Assembly (NCBI GenBank): GCA_016872355.1
Contig: VGZY01000003.1
Coordinates: 31,229-95,228 of the forward strand
Source: SAR202 cluster bacterium
GTDB lineage: Bacteria; Chloroflexota; Dehalococcoidia; Lucifugimonadales; VGZY01
Length of the DNA: 64,000 nucleotides
Reading direction: 5' to 3'
The notes beneath the pieces were generated by a model. It was not told the origin of the DNA. It did not search any database and was given only the letters and a program-made list of their open reading frames with translations. This document shows positions 16,707-28,785 of the stretch, one piece after another (the first letter of the stretch is position 1; the number at the start of each line of letters is the position of its first letter). The position numbers were made by a program, and so were the translations under genes.

Positions 16707-17891
16707 ATGGCAGACCAGGCCTCGCAGCAACCCAACCCCACCGTTCAGGACCAGCAACACGAGGAGTACAACGTTGCTTCTCAGTGGAAGCTGATGTGGT
16801 GGCGCTTCAGGAAGCACAAGGCCGCAATGATCTCGGCAGTTATTCTGGGCATTTGCTATCTGGCCTTCCCGTTTTCCGAGTTCCTCGGAATCGGTGAGCC
16901 GGGACGAATCACCGAGCCGTATCACTACCTTCGGCCTCAGGTCATCCGCTTTTTCGATAATGGTAGCTTTAGCCCCCACGTCAACGGACTCAGACCTTAC
17001 CGTGACCTCAAGACTTTCCAGAAGAAGTACCAGACCCTTCCCAACCTGAAGTACCCGGTCCGCCTCTTTGCTTCCGGCTACGAATACAAGATGTTTGGCT
17101 TCATCAATACAAACAAGCACATTCTTGGGTTCTCAGACCCTAACGTGCTTACTCAGGACACCACAATGCCTGACGGCACGGTGCTGCCCAGCCGTCCGTC
17201 GCTCTTCCTGCTCGGCAGCGACTCGCTCGGGCGTGATAGCTGGTCCCGCCTTGTCCTATCCAACCGCATTTCGCTCTCCATCGGCATGATCGGCGTGGCC
17301 ATCAGCCTCGTCGGTGGAATCGTGATGGGAGGCATATCCGGCTACTACGGCGGCGTGGTAGACACGATCATCCAGCGTATCATTGAAATCAAGGGCGGTA
17401 TCCCAACCCTTCCGCTGTGGATGGGCCTGTCCGCCGCCGTGCCTCGCGACTGGACAGTCTTGCAAGTGTACTTCGGTATTACGCTGGTGCTCTCCATATT
17501 CGCTTGGACCGGTATGGCGCGCACCGTGCGCGGCAAATTCTTGGCCCTCCGCGAGGAGGACTACGTAATGGCCGCGCGCATCGCCGGCGCGCCCGAGGGC
17601 CGCATAATGTTCCGGCACATGCTGCCGGGCTTCTACAGCCACATCATCGCTTCCATAAGCTTGTCCATCCCCGGCATGATCATCGGAGAGACGAGCTTGA
17701 GCTTCCTTGGGCTGGGCCTCCGGCCCCCGGCGGTCAGCTACGGCATCATGCTGATCGAGGCGCAGAACCCGGTTACGGTGGCCCTGTATCCGTGGCTCAT
17801 GTTCGTGGCGCTGCCGGTAATCATCATCGTCCTGGCCTTCAACTTCCTGGGTGACGGTCTCCGCGACGCGTCCGACCCATACGGCAAATAA
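16707..17891 (+). CDS. Peptide/nickel-type ABC transporter permease (DppC/OppC family)
   Basis: A 394-residue inner-membrane permease. The first helix is at about residues 40-57, followed by an unusually long extracytoplasmic loop of about 115 residues. The conserved permease core then begins at LLGSDSLGRDSWSR. The EAA cytoplasmic loop is seen as AARIAGAPEGRIMFRHMLPG, and the C-terminus ends FLGDGLRDASDPY, typical of DppC. AAAGGAG lies eight bases before ATG 16707. A GTG three codons earlier is unlikely. No DppB partner or binding protein is encoded nearby, so the other half must be elsewhere. Confidence 0.9.
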   Translation: MADQASQQPNPTVQDQQHEEYNVASQWKLMWWRFRKHKAAMISAVILGICYLAFPFSEFLGIGEPGRITEPYHYLRPQVIRFFDNGSFSPHVNGLRPYRDLKTFQKKYQTLPNLKYPVRLFASGYEYKMFGFINTNKHILGFSDPNVLTQDTTMPDGTVLPSRPSLFLLGSDSLGRDSWSRLVLSNRISLSIGMIGVAISLVGGIVMGGISGYYGGVVDTIIQRIIEIKGGIPTLPLWMGLSAAVPRDWTVLQVYFGITLVLSIFAWTGMARTVRGKFLALREEDYVMAARIAGAPEGRIMFRHMLPGFYSHIIASISLSIPGMIIGETSLSFLGLGLRPPAVSYGIMLIEAQNPVTVALYPWLMFVALPVIIIVLAFNFLGDGLRDASDPYGK

Positions 17892-17906
17892 TCACTAGGA
17901 GGAATA

Positions 17907-18968
17907 ATGACCGAGAATAACAACGACTTTCTTATTCGAGTCAGAGACCTGAAGGTCCACTATGCCACCGATGAGGGCGTGGTGAAGGCCGTGGACGGCG
18001 TCAACTTCGAGCTCAAGCCCGGCGAGACGCTCGGCGTCGTGGGCGAGAGCGGGTGCGGCAAGAGCACCGTCGGCAGGGCGATTCTGAACATCGTCGAGAA
18101 GCCCGGCAAGATCGAGGACGGCACTATCGAGTGGAAGATGTCTCCCGGCCCGGACTCCGACATAGTGGACATCTCCAAGGAGGCGCCGAACGGGCGCCTG
18201 ATGCGCGGGATCCGCGGCGCGGGAATCGCGCTGATCTTCCAGGAGCCGATGACATCGTTCAGCCCCTTGCACACCATCGGCAACCAGATGGCGGAGGCGA
18301 TTCGCCTTCACACGGACCTGACAGAGATGCAGATTGAAGAGCGCTCCAAGGAGCTGCTCAAGATGGTCGGCATCCCGAACGCGGAACAGCGCCTGAAGGA
18401 GTACGCCTGGCAGCTCTCCGGCGGTCTTCGCCAGCGCGCGATGATCGCAATGGCCCTCTCCTGCGAGCCCAGGCTGCTCATCGCCGACGAGCCGACAACG
18501 GCTCTCGACGTGACGACACAGGCACAGATTCTAGACCTGATGCGCCAGCTCCAGCAGCGGAACGGCATGGGCATCGTCCTCATCACCCACAACCTGGGCG
18601 TGGTGGCGGAAATGTCGGACAAGATCGCAGTCATGTACCTGGGCAAGGCCGTTGAGACCGGCCCAGTGGACGATGTGTTCCATAACCCGCAGCACCCATA
18701 CACTCAGGGCCTGCTGCGGTCGATTCCCAGCATCTACACCAGGGGCCACGGCAAGCTGCCCTCTATTCCGGGTAGCATTCCTCACCCCTTCAACCGGCCT
18801 TCGGGTTGCACCTTCCGGCCGCGGTGCCCGTCATTCATGCAGGGCGTATGCGACGTGCACGTGCCCACCTTCCAGGCCATCAAGGGCACCAACCAGCAGG
18901 TACGATGCTTCCTGCATCACCCGCCGAAAGAGGCGGAACAGCCCAAAGAGGTGACAACACGTGGTTGA
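17907..18968 (+). CDS. Oligopeptide ABC transporter ATP-binding protein (DppD/OppD family)
   Basis: A 353-residue ATPase. Walker A is GESGCGKST (about residues 47-55), the signature is LSGGLRQR, and Walker B is LLIADEP, followed by a TTALD D-loop. The C-terminal oligopeptide-transporter extension has its cysteines in GCTFRPRCP and at CDVH and CFLH, the set that can bind an iron-sulfur cluster in related transporters. AGGAGG sits ahead of the ATG, and the last eight bases overlap the next gene, so the two ATPases are coupled. Confidence 0.93.
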   Translation: MTENNNDFLIRVRDLKVHYATDEGVVKAVDGVNFELKPGETLGVVGESGCGKSTVGRAILNIVEKPGKIEDGTIEWKMSPGPDSDIVDISKEAPNGRLMRGIRGAGIALIFQEPMTSFSPLHTIGNQMAEAIRLHTDLTEMQIEERSKELLKMVGIPNAEQRLKEYAWQLSGGLRQRAMIAMALSCEPRLLIADEPTTALDVTTQAQILDLMRQLQQRNGMGIVLITHNLGVVAEMSDKIAVMYLGKAVETGPVDDVFHNPQHPYTQGLLRSIPSIYTRGHGKLPSIPGSIPHPFNRPSGCTFRPRCPSFMQGVCDVHVPTFQAIKGTNQQVRCFLHHPPKEAEQPKEVTTRG

Positions 18969-20133
18969 GGCCAAGACTTCCAACGAAACTCTGACGATGT
19001 CCCACCCGGACTCGCTGCTTGAGGTCCGAAGTCTCAAGAAGTACTTCCCGATCATGAAGGGCTTCATGAAAAGGCAGGTCGGCGCGGTCAGGGCCGTCGA
19101 CGACGTCAGCTTCGAGATCAAGCAGGGCGAGACCCTCGGCCTGGTGGGCGAGAGCGGATGCGGCAAGACCACAACCTCCCGCTGTATCATGAGGGCCATC
19201 GATCCTTCCTCCGGCGATATTCTGTTCAAGACGGAGACCGGGGAGGTGGTGGATGTTTCCACCATCGATAAGGAGCCGTTGCGCGAGCTGCGCAAGGACA
19301 TGCAGATGATTTTCCAGGACCCGTTCACTTCGCTTAACCCGCGCATGTCGCTCCTGGACATCGTGGGCGAGCCTCTCCTGGTGCACGGGGAGAAGAGCTC
19401 CAAGGCCAGGCGGGACCGCGTAGCGGAGCTGCTGAGGCTCGTGGGCCTCCGGCCGGAGTACATGCGCCGCTTCCCGCACGCCTTCTCCGGCGGCGAGCGC
19501 CAGCGTATCGGTATTGCGCGCGCCCTTGCCCTGAACCCCAGGCTGGTGGTCGCCGACGAGCCTGTGTCCGCGCTGGACGTATCCGTCCAGGCCCAGGTCA
19601 TCAACCTGCTCTCGGACCTCCAGCAGCAGCTGCACCTGACGTACCTGTTCGTGGCCCACGACCTCTCGATCGTCCGCCACATCTCCGACCGCGTCGCGGT
19701 CATGTACGTCGGCAAGGTCGCGGAGCTCGCGCCCACGGAGATGCTCTTCGAGAACCCGCTGCACCCGTACACGTCCGCGCTGCTGCAGTCGGTGCCTATA
19801 CCTGATCCGCGCCTGCGCAAGGCCCGCTTCGTCCTTCAGGGCGAGGTCGCCAGCCCGGCGAACCCGCCATCCGGCTGCTACTTCCACCCGCGCTGCCAGT
19901 TCGCCGTTGAACGGTGCCGCGTGGAAAACCCGCCGCTGCGCGAGGTTAAGGACAAGGGCCACTACGTGAGCTGCCACAGGGCAGAGGAGCTCCAACTCCC
20001 GGGCATCACGAAGGTCGGCATCAACAAGCAGTCGAAGCTCGGCGCCGCGCCTTCCGCCAAGCCCGCCGCTTCGTCCGCTGCGAAGCCTGCAGCGCCCGCC
20101 GCCCAGCCGCCGAAAGAAAATACCAAGAAGTAG
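18961..20133 (+). CDS. Oligopeptide ABC transporter ATP-binding protein (DppF/OppF family)
   Basis: A 390-residue ATPase pairing with the preceding one. It has Walker [10 protein letters not shown], signature FSGGERQR and Walker B LVVADEP, with GCYFHPRCQ in the C-terminal extension. Beyond the family's usual end there is an Ala/Pro/Lys-rich tail of about 45 residues, which is probably disordered. It starts with GTG inside the stop region of the upstream gene. Substrate (di- or oligopeptide, nickel or another solute) cannot be deduced without the binding protein. Confidence 0.92.
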   Translation: MVEAKTSNETLTMSHPDSLLEVRSLKKYFPIMKGFMKRQVGAVRAVDDVSFEIKQGETLGLVGESGCGKTTTSRCIMRAIDPSSGDILFKTETGEVVDVSTIDKEPLRELRKDMQMIFQDPFTSLNPRMSLLDIVGEPLLVHGEKSSKARRDRVAELLRLVGLRPEYMRRFPHAFSGGERQRIGIARALALNPRLVVADEPVSALDVSVQAQVINLLSDLQQQLHLTYLFVAHDLSIVRHISDRVAVMYVGKVAELAPTEMLFENPLHPYTSALLQSVPIPDPRLRKARFVLQGEVASPANPPSGCYFHPRCQFAVERCRVENPPLREVKDKGHYVSCHRAEELQLPGITKVGINKQSKLGAAPSAKPAASSAAKPAAPAAQPPKENTKK

Positions 20134-20162
20134 TCTCCCGGCCGGCGAACATTGATGATTTG

Positions 20163-20199
20163 AACTGCGCCCCGACTTGTCGGGGCGCAGTTGTTTTCT
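20163..20199 (+). terminator. Rho-independent terminator after the ABC transporter operon
   Basis: A 14-base-pair perfect stem (20163-20176 with 20179-20192) with a tiny loop is followed by GTTTTCT. It ends the transporter transcript and touches the stop codon of the convergent amidohydrolase. Confidence 0.88.
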
Positions 20200-21334
20200 A
20201 TCCACCCCCCACGACCTGACCCTCTCGAATGGTCGCCACGGCCTCCAGCACCGGCCCTGGGCGGACGGCGCCGGAAACGTCGGCCAGCGCCTGCGCGGCA
20301 TGGTTCCACCGGAGCACCGCAATATCGGCGCATGCGCCCGGGGCCAGGACGCCGATCTCTCCTTCCATCCCAAGGACCTTCGCGGGTCGCAGCGTGGTGC
20401 GCGTGAGCGCCTCTTCTAGCGCCATGCCTGCGGCTACGAGCTTCGAGATCGTTCGGGGCAGATCGTGCCTGGGCCGGAGGCCCGTGTGCCGTTTGTACTG
20501 GTCGGTGGAAATTGTGTCGGGGAGGAACCCCTGCGCAATGGCTGCCTCCGCGACAGCGAAATCGAAGGAGGCCATTCCGTGGCCGATGTCGAATAGCACG
20601 CCGCGGTCCCGCGCATCCCGCACGGCATTGAGTATGCGCCCATTCGCGTCCAGGATATTGTTCGGCCCTTTGTGGAAGCAGTATGTAATCACGTCGCCGG
20701 GCCGGAGCAAGGCCATCTGCTCCGCTATTGGCCAGTCGTACGGCTCCCAGCGGTTGCCGAACATGATCGGCCGCCCGGTGCTCTCCGCGATTTCCAGCGC
20801 GTGTTCCATTACCATTCCTGGGTCTGCCTTCCCCGTCGCGGCGCTGGAAACGTTGACGGATACCCCCCAGATACTCCCGGGGTTGGAATTGATGGCCGAT
20901 ACCGCTGCCTCAACATCCAGGTCTTCCGGATTTTCGAAGCAATACCCGGGCGGCTCCTCGCCGTTTCTTGACACACTCAGCGCGACCAAAACCCGCGTCT
21001 TCGATGGGCGGATAACGTGTTCCATGTACCGGTTCCAGTTGGCGGCGCCGGGGTCCCCCTGTGACATGATCGTCGTCGTTCCCCGCGGAAGGACCAGCCG
21101 ATCGGGTCCGATGCCGTATTTCCAATCATCAGGCGCAGGGTGCGTGTGCAGGTCTATCAGTCCCGGCACAGCGATGCCGTCCGGGAACTCCAGCACCCGA
21201 CCGGCCCGGCCGCCCACTTTCTTCCCCGCCGTCGCGATGCGGCCCCCGGCAACGGCTATCTCACCCGGGCCGTCGATGCCTGTGGCGGCGCAAAAGACGC
21301 GCTCAGCCCTTATTAACATGTCGAAATCGGCCAT
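20198..21334 (-). CDS. Amidohydrolase (EF_0837/COG3964-like metal-dependent hydrolase)
   Basis: A 378-residue TIM-barrel amidohydrolase. The metal motif DLHTHP is near residues 61-66. Later conserved blocks are FDIGHGMASFDF and PDTISTD (the final metal-binding Asp), and the C-terminal beta-sandwich strand GVLAPGACADIAVL is present. The combination of FDxGHGxxSF and DTISTD points to the EF_0837/predicted-deacetylase branch of the superfamily rather than dihydroorotase. The substrate is probably an N-acyl or cyclic amide but is not known. GGAGGGG lies five bases before the ATG. The gene stands alone. Confidence 0.85.
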   Translation of the reverse strand: MADFDMLIRAERVFCAATGIDGPGEIAVAGGRIATAGKKVGGRAGRVLEFPDGIAVPGLIDLHTHPAPDDWKYGIGPDRLVLPRGTTTIMSQGDPGAANWNRYMEHVIRPSKTRVLVALSVSRNGEEPPGYCFENPEDLDVEAAVSAINSNPGSIWGVSVNVSSAATGKADPGMVMEHALEIAESTGRPIMFGNRWEPYDWPIAEQMALLRPGDVITYCFHKGPNNILDANGRILNAVRDARDRGVLFDIGHGMASFDFAVAEAAIAQGFLPDTISTDQYKRHTGLRPRHDLPRTISKLVAAGMALEEALTRTTLRPAKVLGMEGEIGVLAPGACADIAVLRWNHAAQALADVSGAVRPGPVLEAVATIREGQVVGGG

Positions 21335-21401
21335 TTGCCCCTCCGGACCGGACGGTATAGCTCAGCTCGCATTGTAGCCGGGCGGGTTGCCCGCCGCCAC
21401 A

Positions 21402-21430
21402 TTGCATCAGTGCCGAATGGGCGCTATACT
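21402..21430 (+). promoter_or_regulatory. Sigma-70-type promoter upstream of the 117-residue protein gene
   Basis: TTGCAT (21402-21407) and TATACT (21425-21430) are spaced by 17 bases and lie about 60 bases before the ATG at 21491. A GC-rich palindrome (GGCGGG-TT-GCCCGCC type, 21381-21397) sits just upstream. Confidence 0.6.
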
Positions 21431-21490
21431 CGGCGAATCGAAAGCGATACGTAACCTGAAAGCGACCCTTTCCCTCGGAGCGAAAATCGT

Positions 21491-21844
21491 ATGGCGGATG
21501 AAGCGAGAAGGCGCGAGCCGACCGGCTCTCAGCGTTCACAAGACGAAGGCCGCAAAGACACGTTCGATGTCTACACAGACCAGTTCACCATTACCCTAAC
21601 GCCTTTCGGCGCCAACCTTTCCTTCGGCGTGCGCGATGCCCACCCGACGCAGGGACAGCCGGCTCGAACGGAGCAGCACGGCACCGTCCGCATGAGCGTG
21701 GAGCACCGGAAGGTCACGGTCATGATTATCCGCCGCCAGGTCATGAAGGTAGAGATGCAGACGGGCATAAAGGCGGAAGTGCCTCGTGACGTCCTCAACC
21801 AGTTCCACATATCCCCGAAGGACTGGGACCAGTTCTGGAAGTAG
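21491..21844 (+). CDS. Conserved hypothetical protein, 117 residues
   Basis: A small soluble protein of unknown function. A charged, probably disordered N-terminus (residues 1-22) leads to a beta-rich core beginning DQFTITLTPFGANLSFGVRD. It then has GTVRMSVEHRKVTVMIIRRQ and ends DWDQFWK. The alternation of short strands (TITLTPFGANLSF, TVRMSVEH, VTVMIIRR) suggests a small beta-barrel or sandwich. I have a general sense that similar ITLTP.GANL.FG proteins occur widely in Chloroflexota and Firmicutes, but I can name no function. A promoter with a good match lies upstream. Confidence 0.65.
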   Translation: MADEARRREPTGSQRSQDEGRKDTFDVYTDQFTITLTPFGANLSFGVRDAHPTQGQPARTEQHGTVRMSVEHRKVTVMIIRRQVMKVEMQTGIKAEVPRDVLNQFHISPKDWDQFWK

Positions 21845-21871
21845 TGAGTGGTGAGTAGAGAGTAATGAGTT
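21845..21871 (+). repeat. Degenerate GAGT-type simple repeat
   Basis: A short stretch made of variations on AGTGAGT/GAGTA follows the stop codon of the 117-residue protein. A similar tract lies at 22873-22916 after cysH, and an ATTACGAATT-type tract at 36621-36647. These look like simple-sequence intergenic filler. Confidence 0.4.
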
Positions 21872-21891
21872 CCTGAAGAGACCGGAAGTCG

Positions 21892-21921
21892 TTGACAATG
21901 GCCGCCGGCTGGCAATACACT
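21892..21921 (+). promoter_or_regulatory. Promoter of the sulfate-assimilation leader
   Basis: A consensus TTGACA (21892-21897) is followed after 18 bases by TACACT (21916-21921). The expected start of transcription is about 21927-21931, at or within a few bases of the leader peptide ATG at 21931. The leader would therefore be nearly or fully leaderless. Confidence 0.7.
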
Positions 21922-21930
21922 AGTCAGGCA

Positions 21931-22047
21931 ATGATTGTGAAAATGTCCACAAACAACTACAACGCCTGTGCGTGTGCCTGTTGTGAGTCCGCTCGGGGGA
22001 ATCGAGCGGCTGGTGGACCACGTGTGTCGCAAGGCAGGCACATCTAG
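21931..22047 (+). CDS. Cysteine-rich leader peptide upstream of cysH
   Basis: A 38-codon open frame begins MIVKMSTNNYNACACACC and runs to a TAG at 22045. Four cysteine codons fall within six codons (21967-21984), all TGT, although the region is GC-rich. It precedes a strong terminator and then the sulfate-reduction genes. This is the expected form of a leader peptide sensing charged Cys-tRNA. A ribosome that stalls at the TGT codons would change which downstream hairpin forms. The ATG lies at the predicted transcription start, and no clear Shine-Dalgarno is present, so leaderless translation is likely. Mycobacteria use similar polycysteine leaderless frames. Function here is inferred from layout. 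Confidence 0.72.
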   Translation: MIVKMSTNNYNACACACCESARGNRAAGGPRVSQGRHI

Positions 22048-22069
22048 CTTCTATTAGCCGGTAACTTTC

Positions 22070-22113
22070 AAGCCCCTCGAGCGCACTTTGTGTTCGAGGG
22101 GCTTTTTATTTTG
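22070..22113 (+). terminator. Attenuator terminator between the Cys leader and cysH
   Basis: A perfect 11-base-pair stem AAGCCCCTCGA/TCGAGGGGCTT (22070-22080, 22094-22104), with an inner CAC/GTG pairing, is followed by a run of TTTTTATTTT. It lies 23 bases after the leader stop and 20 bases before the cysH ATG. Its 5' arm (22073-22083) can instead pair with CGCTCGGGGG at 21990-21999 inside the leader frame. That segment can in turn form a local hairpin, CCGCTCG/CGAGCGG (21989-21995, 22003-22009). Also, TGTGCCTG in the Cys codons (21973-21980) is exactly complementary to CAGGCACA (22035-22042). These mutually exclusive pairings are what an attenuator needs. Confidence 0.78.
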
Positions 22114-22133
22114 TCCCAGAAAAGAGTAGCCGA

Positions 22134-22880
22134 ATGACTGAACAGGTATCTGGAAGCAAGTCTCGGGGTGCAGTGGACGCCGAAATAGCGTCGCTGGTGA
22201 CGGAGAGCGAAGGCTGGACAGCCCGCCGGGTGATCGAATGGACGCTCGGGCGGTACGGGAGGAAGGCCGCCTTCGTCACCAGCTTCCAGGCGGAGGGGAT
22301 GGTCATCCTGGACATCGCGCTCTCCCTGGACAGGACTGCGCGCGTGCTCACAATCGATACGGGCCGCCTGCCCCCTGAGACCTATGAGCTCATAGACCGC
22401 GTCCGCGAACGGTACGGCGTTGAGGTGGAAGTTGTCCATCCAGACCATTCCGAGCTGACGAGCTTCGTGACCTTGCACGGGGTGAACGCCTTCTACAGGA
22501 GCGTGGAGATGCGACGGATGTGCTGCTACTTCCGCAAGGTCAGCCCTCTCAATCGCGCCCTCGCCGGCTCTCAGGCCTGGGTCACGGGTCTCACCCGGGG
22601 ACAGAGCGAGGGGCGCGCCAGTACACCCAAAATCGAGATCGACCTGGCCCATGACGACATTATCAAGGTGAACCCGCTGGCAGACTGGAGCAACGACCAG
22701 GTGTGGGGTTACATCCGGGAGCACGGCATCCCGTACAACGCGCTCTACGACGCGGGGTATCCCAGCATCGGCTGCGCCCCCTGCACCCGGCCGGTGCGGG
22801 CAGGGGAGGACTCCCGGGCGGGCAGGTGGTGGTGGGAGACAGACCAGCCGAAGGAGTGTGGGTTGCACGTCAAGAGTTAA
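22134..22880 (+). CDS. cysH: Assimilatory adenylylsulfate reductase (CysH, iron-sulfur type)
   Basis: A 248-residue thioredoxin-dependent reductase that turns APS (or PAPS) into sulfite in cysteine biosynthesis. The double cysteine at 130-131 (RMCCYFRKVSPL) and CAPC at 214-217 supply the four ligands of the [4Fe-4S] cluster found in APS-using enzymes. The catalytic cysteine lies in ECGLH (241-245) near the C-terminus. The PAPS-specific Escherichia coli type lacks these paired cysteines, so APS is the likelier substrate. Expression is probably set by the Cys leader and attenuator directly upstream. Sat-CysC follows after 93 bases. Confidence 0.92.
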   Translation: MTEQVSGSKSRGAVDAEIASLVTESEGWTARRVIEWTLGRYGRKAAFVTSFQAEGMVILDIALSLDRTARVLTIDTGRLPPETYELIDRVRERYGVEVEVVHPDHSELTSFVTLHGVNAFYRSVEMRRMCCYFRKVSPLNRALAGSQAWVTGLTRGQSEGRASTPKIEIDLAHDDIIKVNPLADWSNDQVWGYIREHGIPYNALYDAGYPSIGCAPCTRPVRAGEDSRAGRWWWETDQPKECGLHVKS

Positions 22881-22916
22881 GAGTTGTGAGTTGGGAGTAG
22901 TGAGTTGATGAGTTGG
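22873..22916 (+). repeat. Degenerate GAGTTG-type tandem repeat
   Basis: About seven imperfect copies of a GAGTT(G) unit overlap and follow the cysH stop codon, in the gap before sat-cysC. This resembles the tract at 21845-21871. I see no coding or structural role. Confidence 0.45.
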
Positions 22917-22931
22917 AGCGCAGCGCGGTGA

Positions 22932-24722
<1,791 letters not shown>

Positions 24723-24736
24723 GGCGATTCGAATGA

Positions 24737-24768
24737 GGGCCCCAGCCGGTTGGGGCCCTTTCTTTTTT
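24737..24768 (+). terminator. Rho-independent terminator after sat-cysC
   Basis: The 8-base-pair stem GGGCCCCA/TGGGGCCC (24737-24744, 24751-24758) is followed by TTTCTTTTTT. It closes the sulfate operon. Confidence 0.9.
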
Positions 24769-24802
24769 ACGCGCTACGAATACCGTCATTCAAGGTTCTC
24801 TG

Positions 24803-24811
24803 TGCTATAAT
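24803..24811 (+). promoter_or_regulatory. Extended -10 promoter of prs
   Basis: TGCTATAAT (24803-24811) is a perfect extended -10 element, with no good -35. Transcription would start near 24818, giving a leader of about 75 bases before ATG 24895. Confidence 0.65.
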
Positions 24812-24894
24812 GCGCAGTGCTTACGGCCTGCGGGTTGCGGCGCGTGGTTTCGCCGGTAGGCCCGCAGATTCCATACGGAGAGCTCCCCACCGTC

Positions 24895-25869
24895 ATGCCC
24901 CTATTCGAGGACCTTAAGGTATTTACCGGCAACTCTCACCCCGCCCTTGCCAGGGACATCTGCGCCTACCTGGGAATAGCCTTGAGCCCGGCGGACGTGT
25001 TCAAGTTCGGCAATGATGAGACATTCGTGCAGATCAAGGAGAACGTGCGGGAGAAGGATGTCTTCATTGTCCAGCCGATCTCCAAGCCGGTGAACGACCA
25101 TCTTATGGAGCTCTGGATCATGATCGACGCCGCCAGGCGAGCGTCGGCGGGCAGGATAACGGTTGTCATCCCGTACTACGCGTACGGTCAGACGGACAAA
25201 AAGGACCAGCCCAGGGTGGCAATTACAGCGCGGCTGGTGGCGGACTTCCTCACGGTAGCCGGCGCGAACCGCATCCTCACGATGAACCTGCACACCGGGC
25301 AAATCCAGGGGTTCTTCAACATCCCCTTGGACGAGTTGGACGCAATTCCACTGCTGGCCCAGCAGATACGCGAGAAGGGGCTCAAGGACCTCGTCGTCGT
25401 CGCGACGGACGTGGGGGCGGCCAAGCGTGCGAGAAAAATGGCAGACTACCTGCCGGACTCCTCAATCGCCATCGTTGAGAAGATGCGGCTCGGGAACTCC
25501 GAGAAGGTGGCCGCCGCCAATGTGATCGGCAAAGTTGAAGGCAGGACCGCGTTGATTGTGGACGATGTGATCAACAGCGGCGGGTCGGTAATCGCGGCGG
25601 CCGAGATACTGAAGCAGCACGGAGCCGGCGACATCTACTGCACGGTTGTGCATCCGGTGCTGGCAGGAAAGTCGTCGGACAAGCTTTCTGCGAGCCACAT
25701 CAAAGAGTTCATCGTGACGGACAGCCTGCCCGTTGGGCAGGAGAAGCGGTTTGACAAGCTGCAGGTGGTCTCGGTGGCTTCGCTCCTTGGCGAAGCGATA
25801 CACCGCATCCACAGCGGCCTTTCCGTCGGTGCCATGTTTGACGGGAAGGGAACGACGCGCCGCGGGTAG
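24895..25869 (+). CDS. prs: Ribose-phosphate pyrophosphokinase
   Basis: A 324-residue PRPP synthetase, the source of PRPP for purine, pyrimidine, His, Trp and NAD synthesis. It has the N-terminal FTGNSHPALARDICAYLG segment, the ATP-binding flexible-loop region YAYGQTDKKDQPR and the catalytic KMR..GNSE segment. The PRPP-binding loop is DDVINSGGS, with serine in place of the usual threonine. The ATG at 24895 gives the normal family N-terminus. An in-frame earlier start would add 26 unrelated residues, mostly inside the predicted leader. It has its own promoter and a downstream hairpin. Confidence 0.93.
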   Translation: MPLFEDLKVFTGNSHPALARDICAYLGIALSPADVFKFGNDETFVQIKENVREKDVFIVQPISKPVNDHLMELWIMIDAARRASAGRITVVIPYYAYGQTDKKDQPRVAITARLVADFLTVAGANRILTMNLHTGQIQGFFNIPLDELDAIPLLAQQIREKGLKDLVVVATDVGAAKRARKMADYLPDSSIAIVEKMRLGNSEKVAAANVIGKVEGRTALIVDDVINSGGSVIAAAEILKQHGAGDIYCTVVHPVLAGKSSDKLSASHIKEFIVTDSLPVGQEKRFDKLQVVSVASLLGEAIHRIHSGLSVGAMFDGKGTTRRG

Positions 25870-25899
25870 GAAGTCTGAAAGCCGAATATGTGATAACCT

Positions 25900-25927
25900 G
25901 CCACCCATCTGTTATCGGATGGGTGGC
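25900..25927 (+). terminator. Hairpin terminator after prs
   Basis: A 10-base-pair perfect stem (25900-25909 with 25918-25927) follows prs. The T-tract afterwards is weak (TGCGTTTGTT), so termination may be partial. Confidence 0.6.
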
Positions 25928-25935
25928 TGCGTTTG

Positions 25936-25965
25936 TTGGAGAGTGTCAATCAGGATTGGTATACT
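25936..25965 (+). promoter_or_regulatory. Promoter of secA
   Basis: TTGGAG (25936-25941) and TATACT (25960-25965) are spaced by 18 bases, with a TGG extension before the -10. It lies about 55 bases before the secA start. Confidence 0.6.
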
Positions 25966-26019
25966 CAGGTGGTGGAGGGCGGGGAGCGTGCAGTTAGAAA
26001 CTAAGGAAGAGTGAACCTG

Positions 26020-28776
<2,757 letters not shown>

Positions 28777-28785
28777 CGCTGGTCA

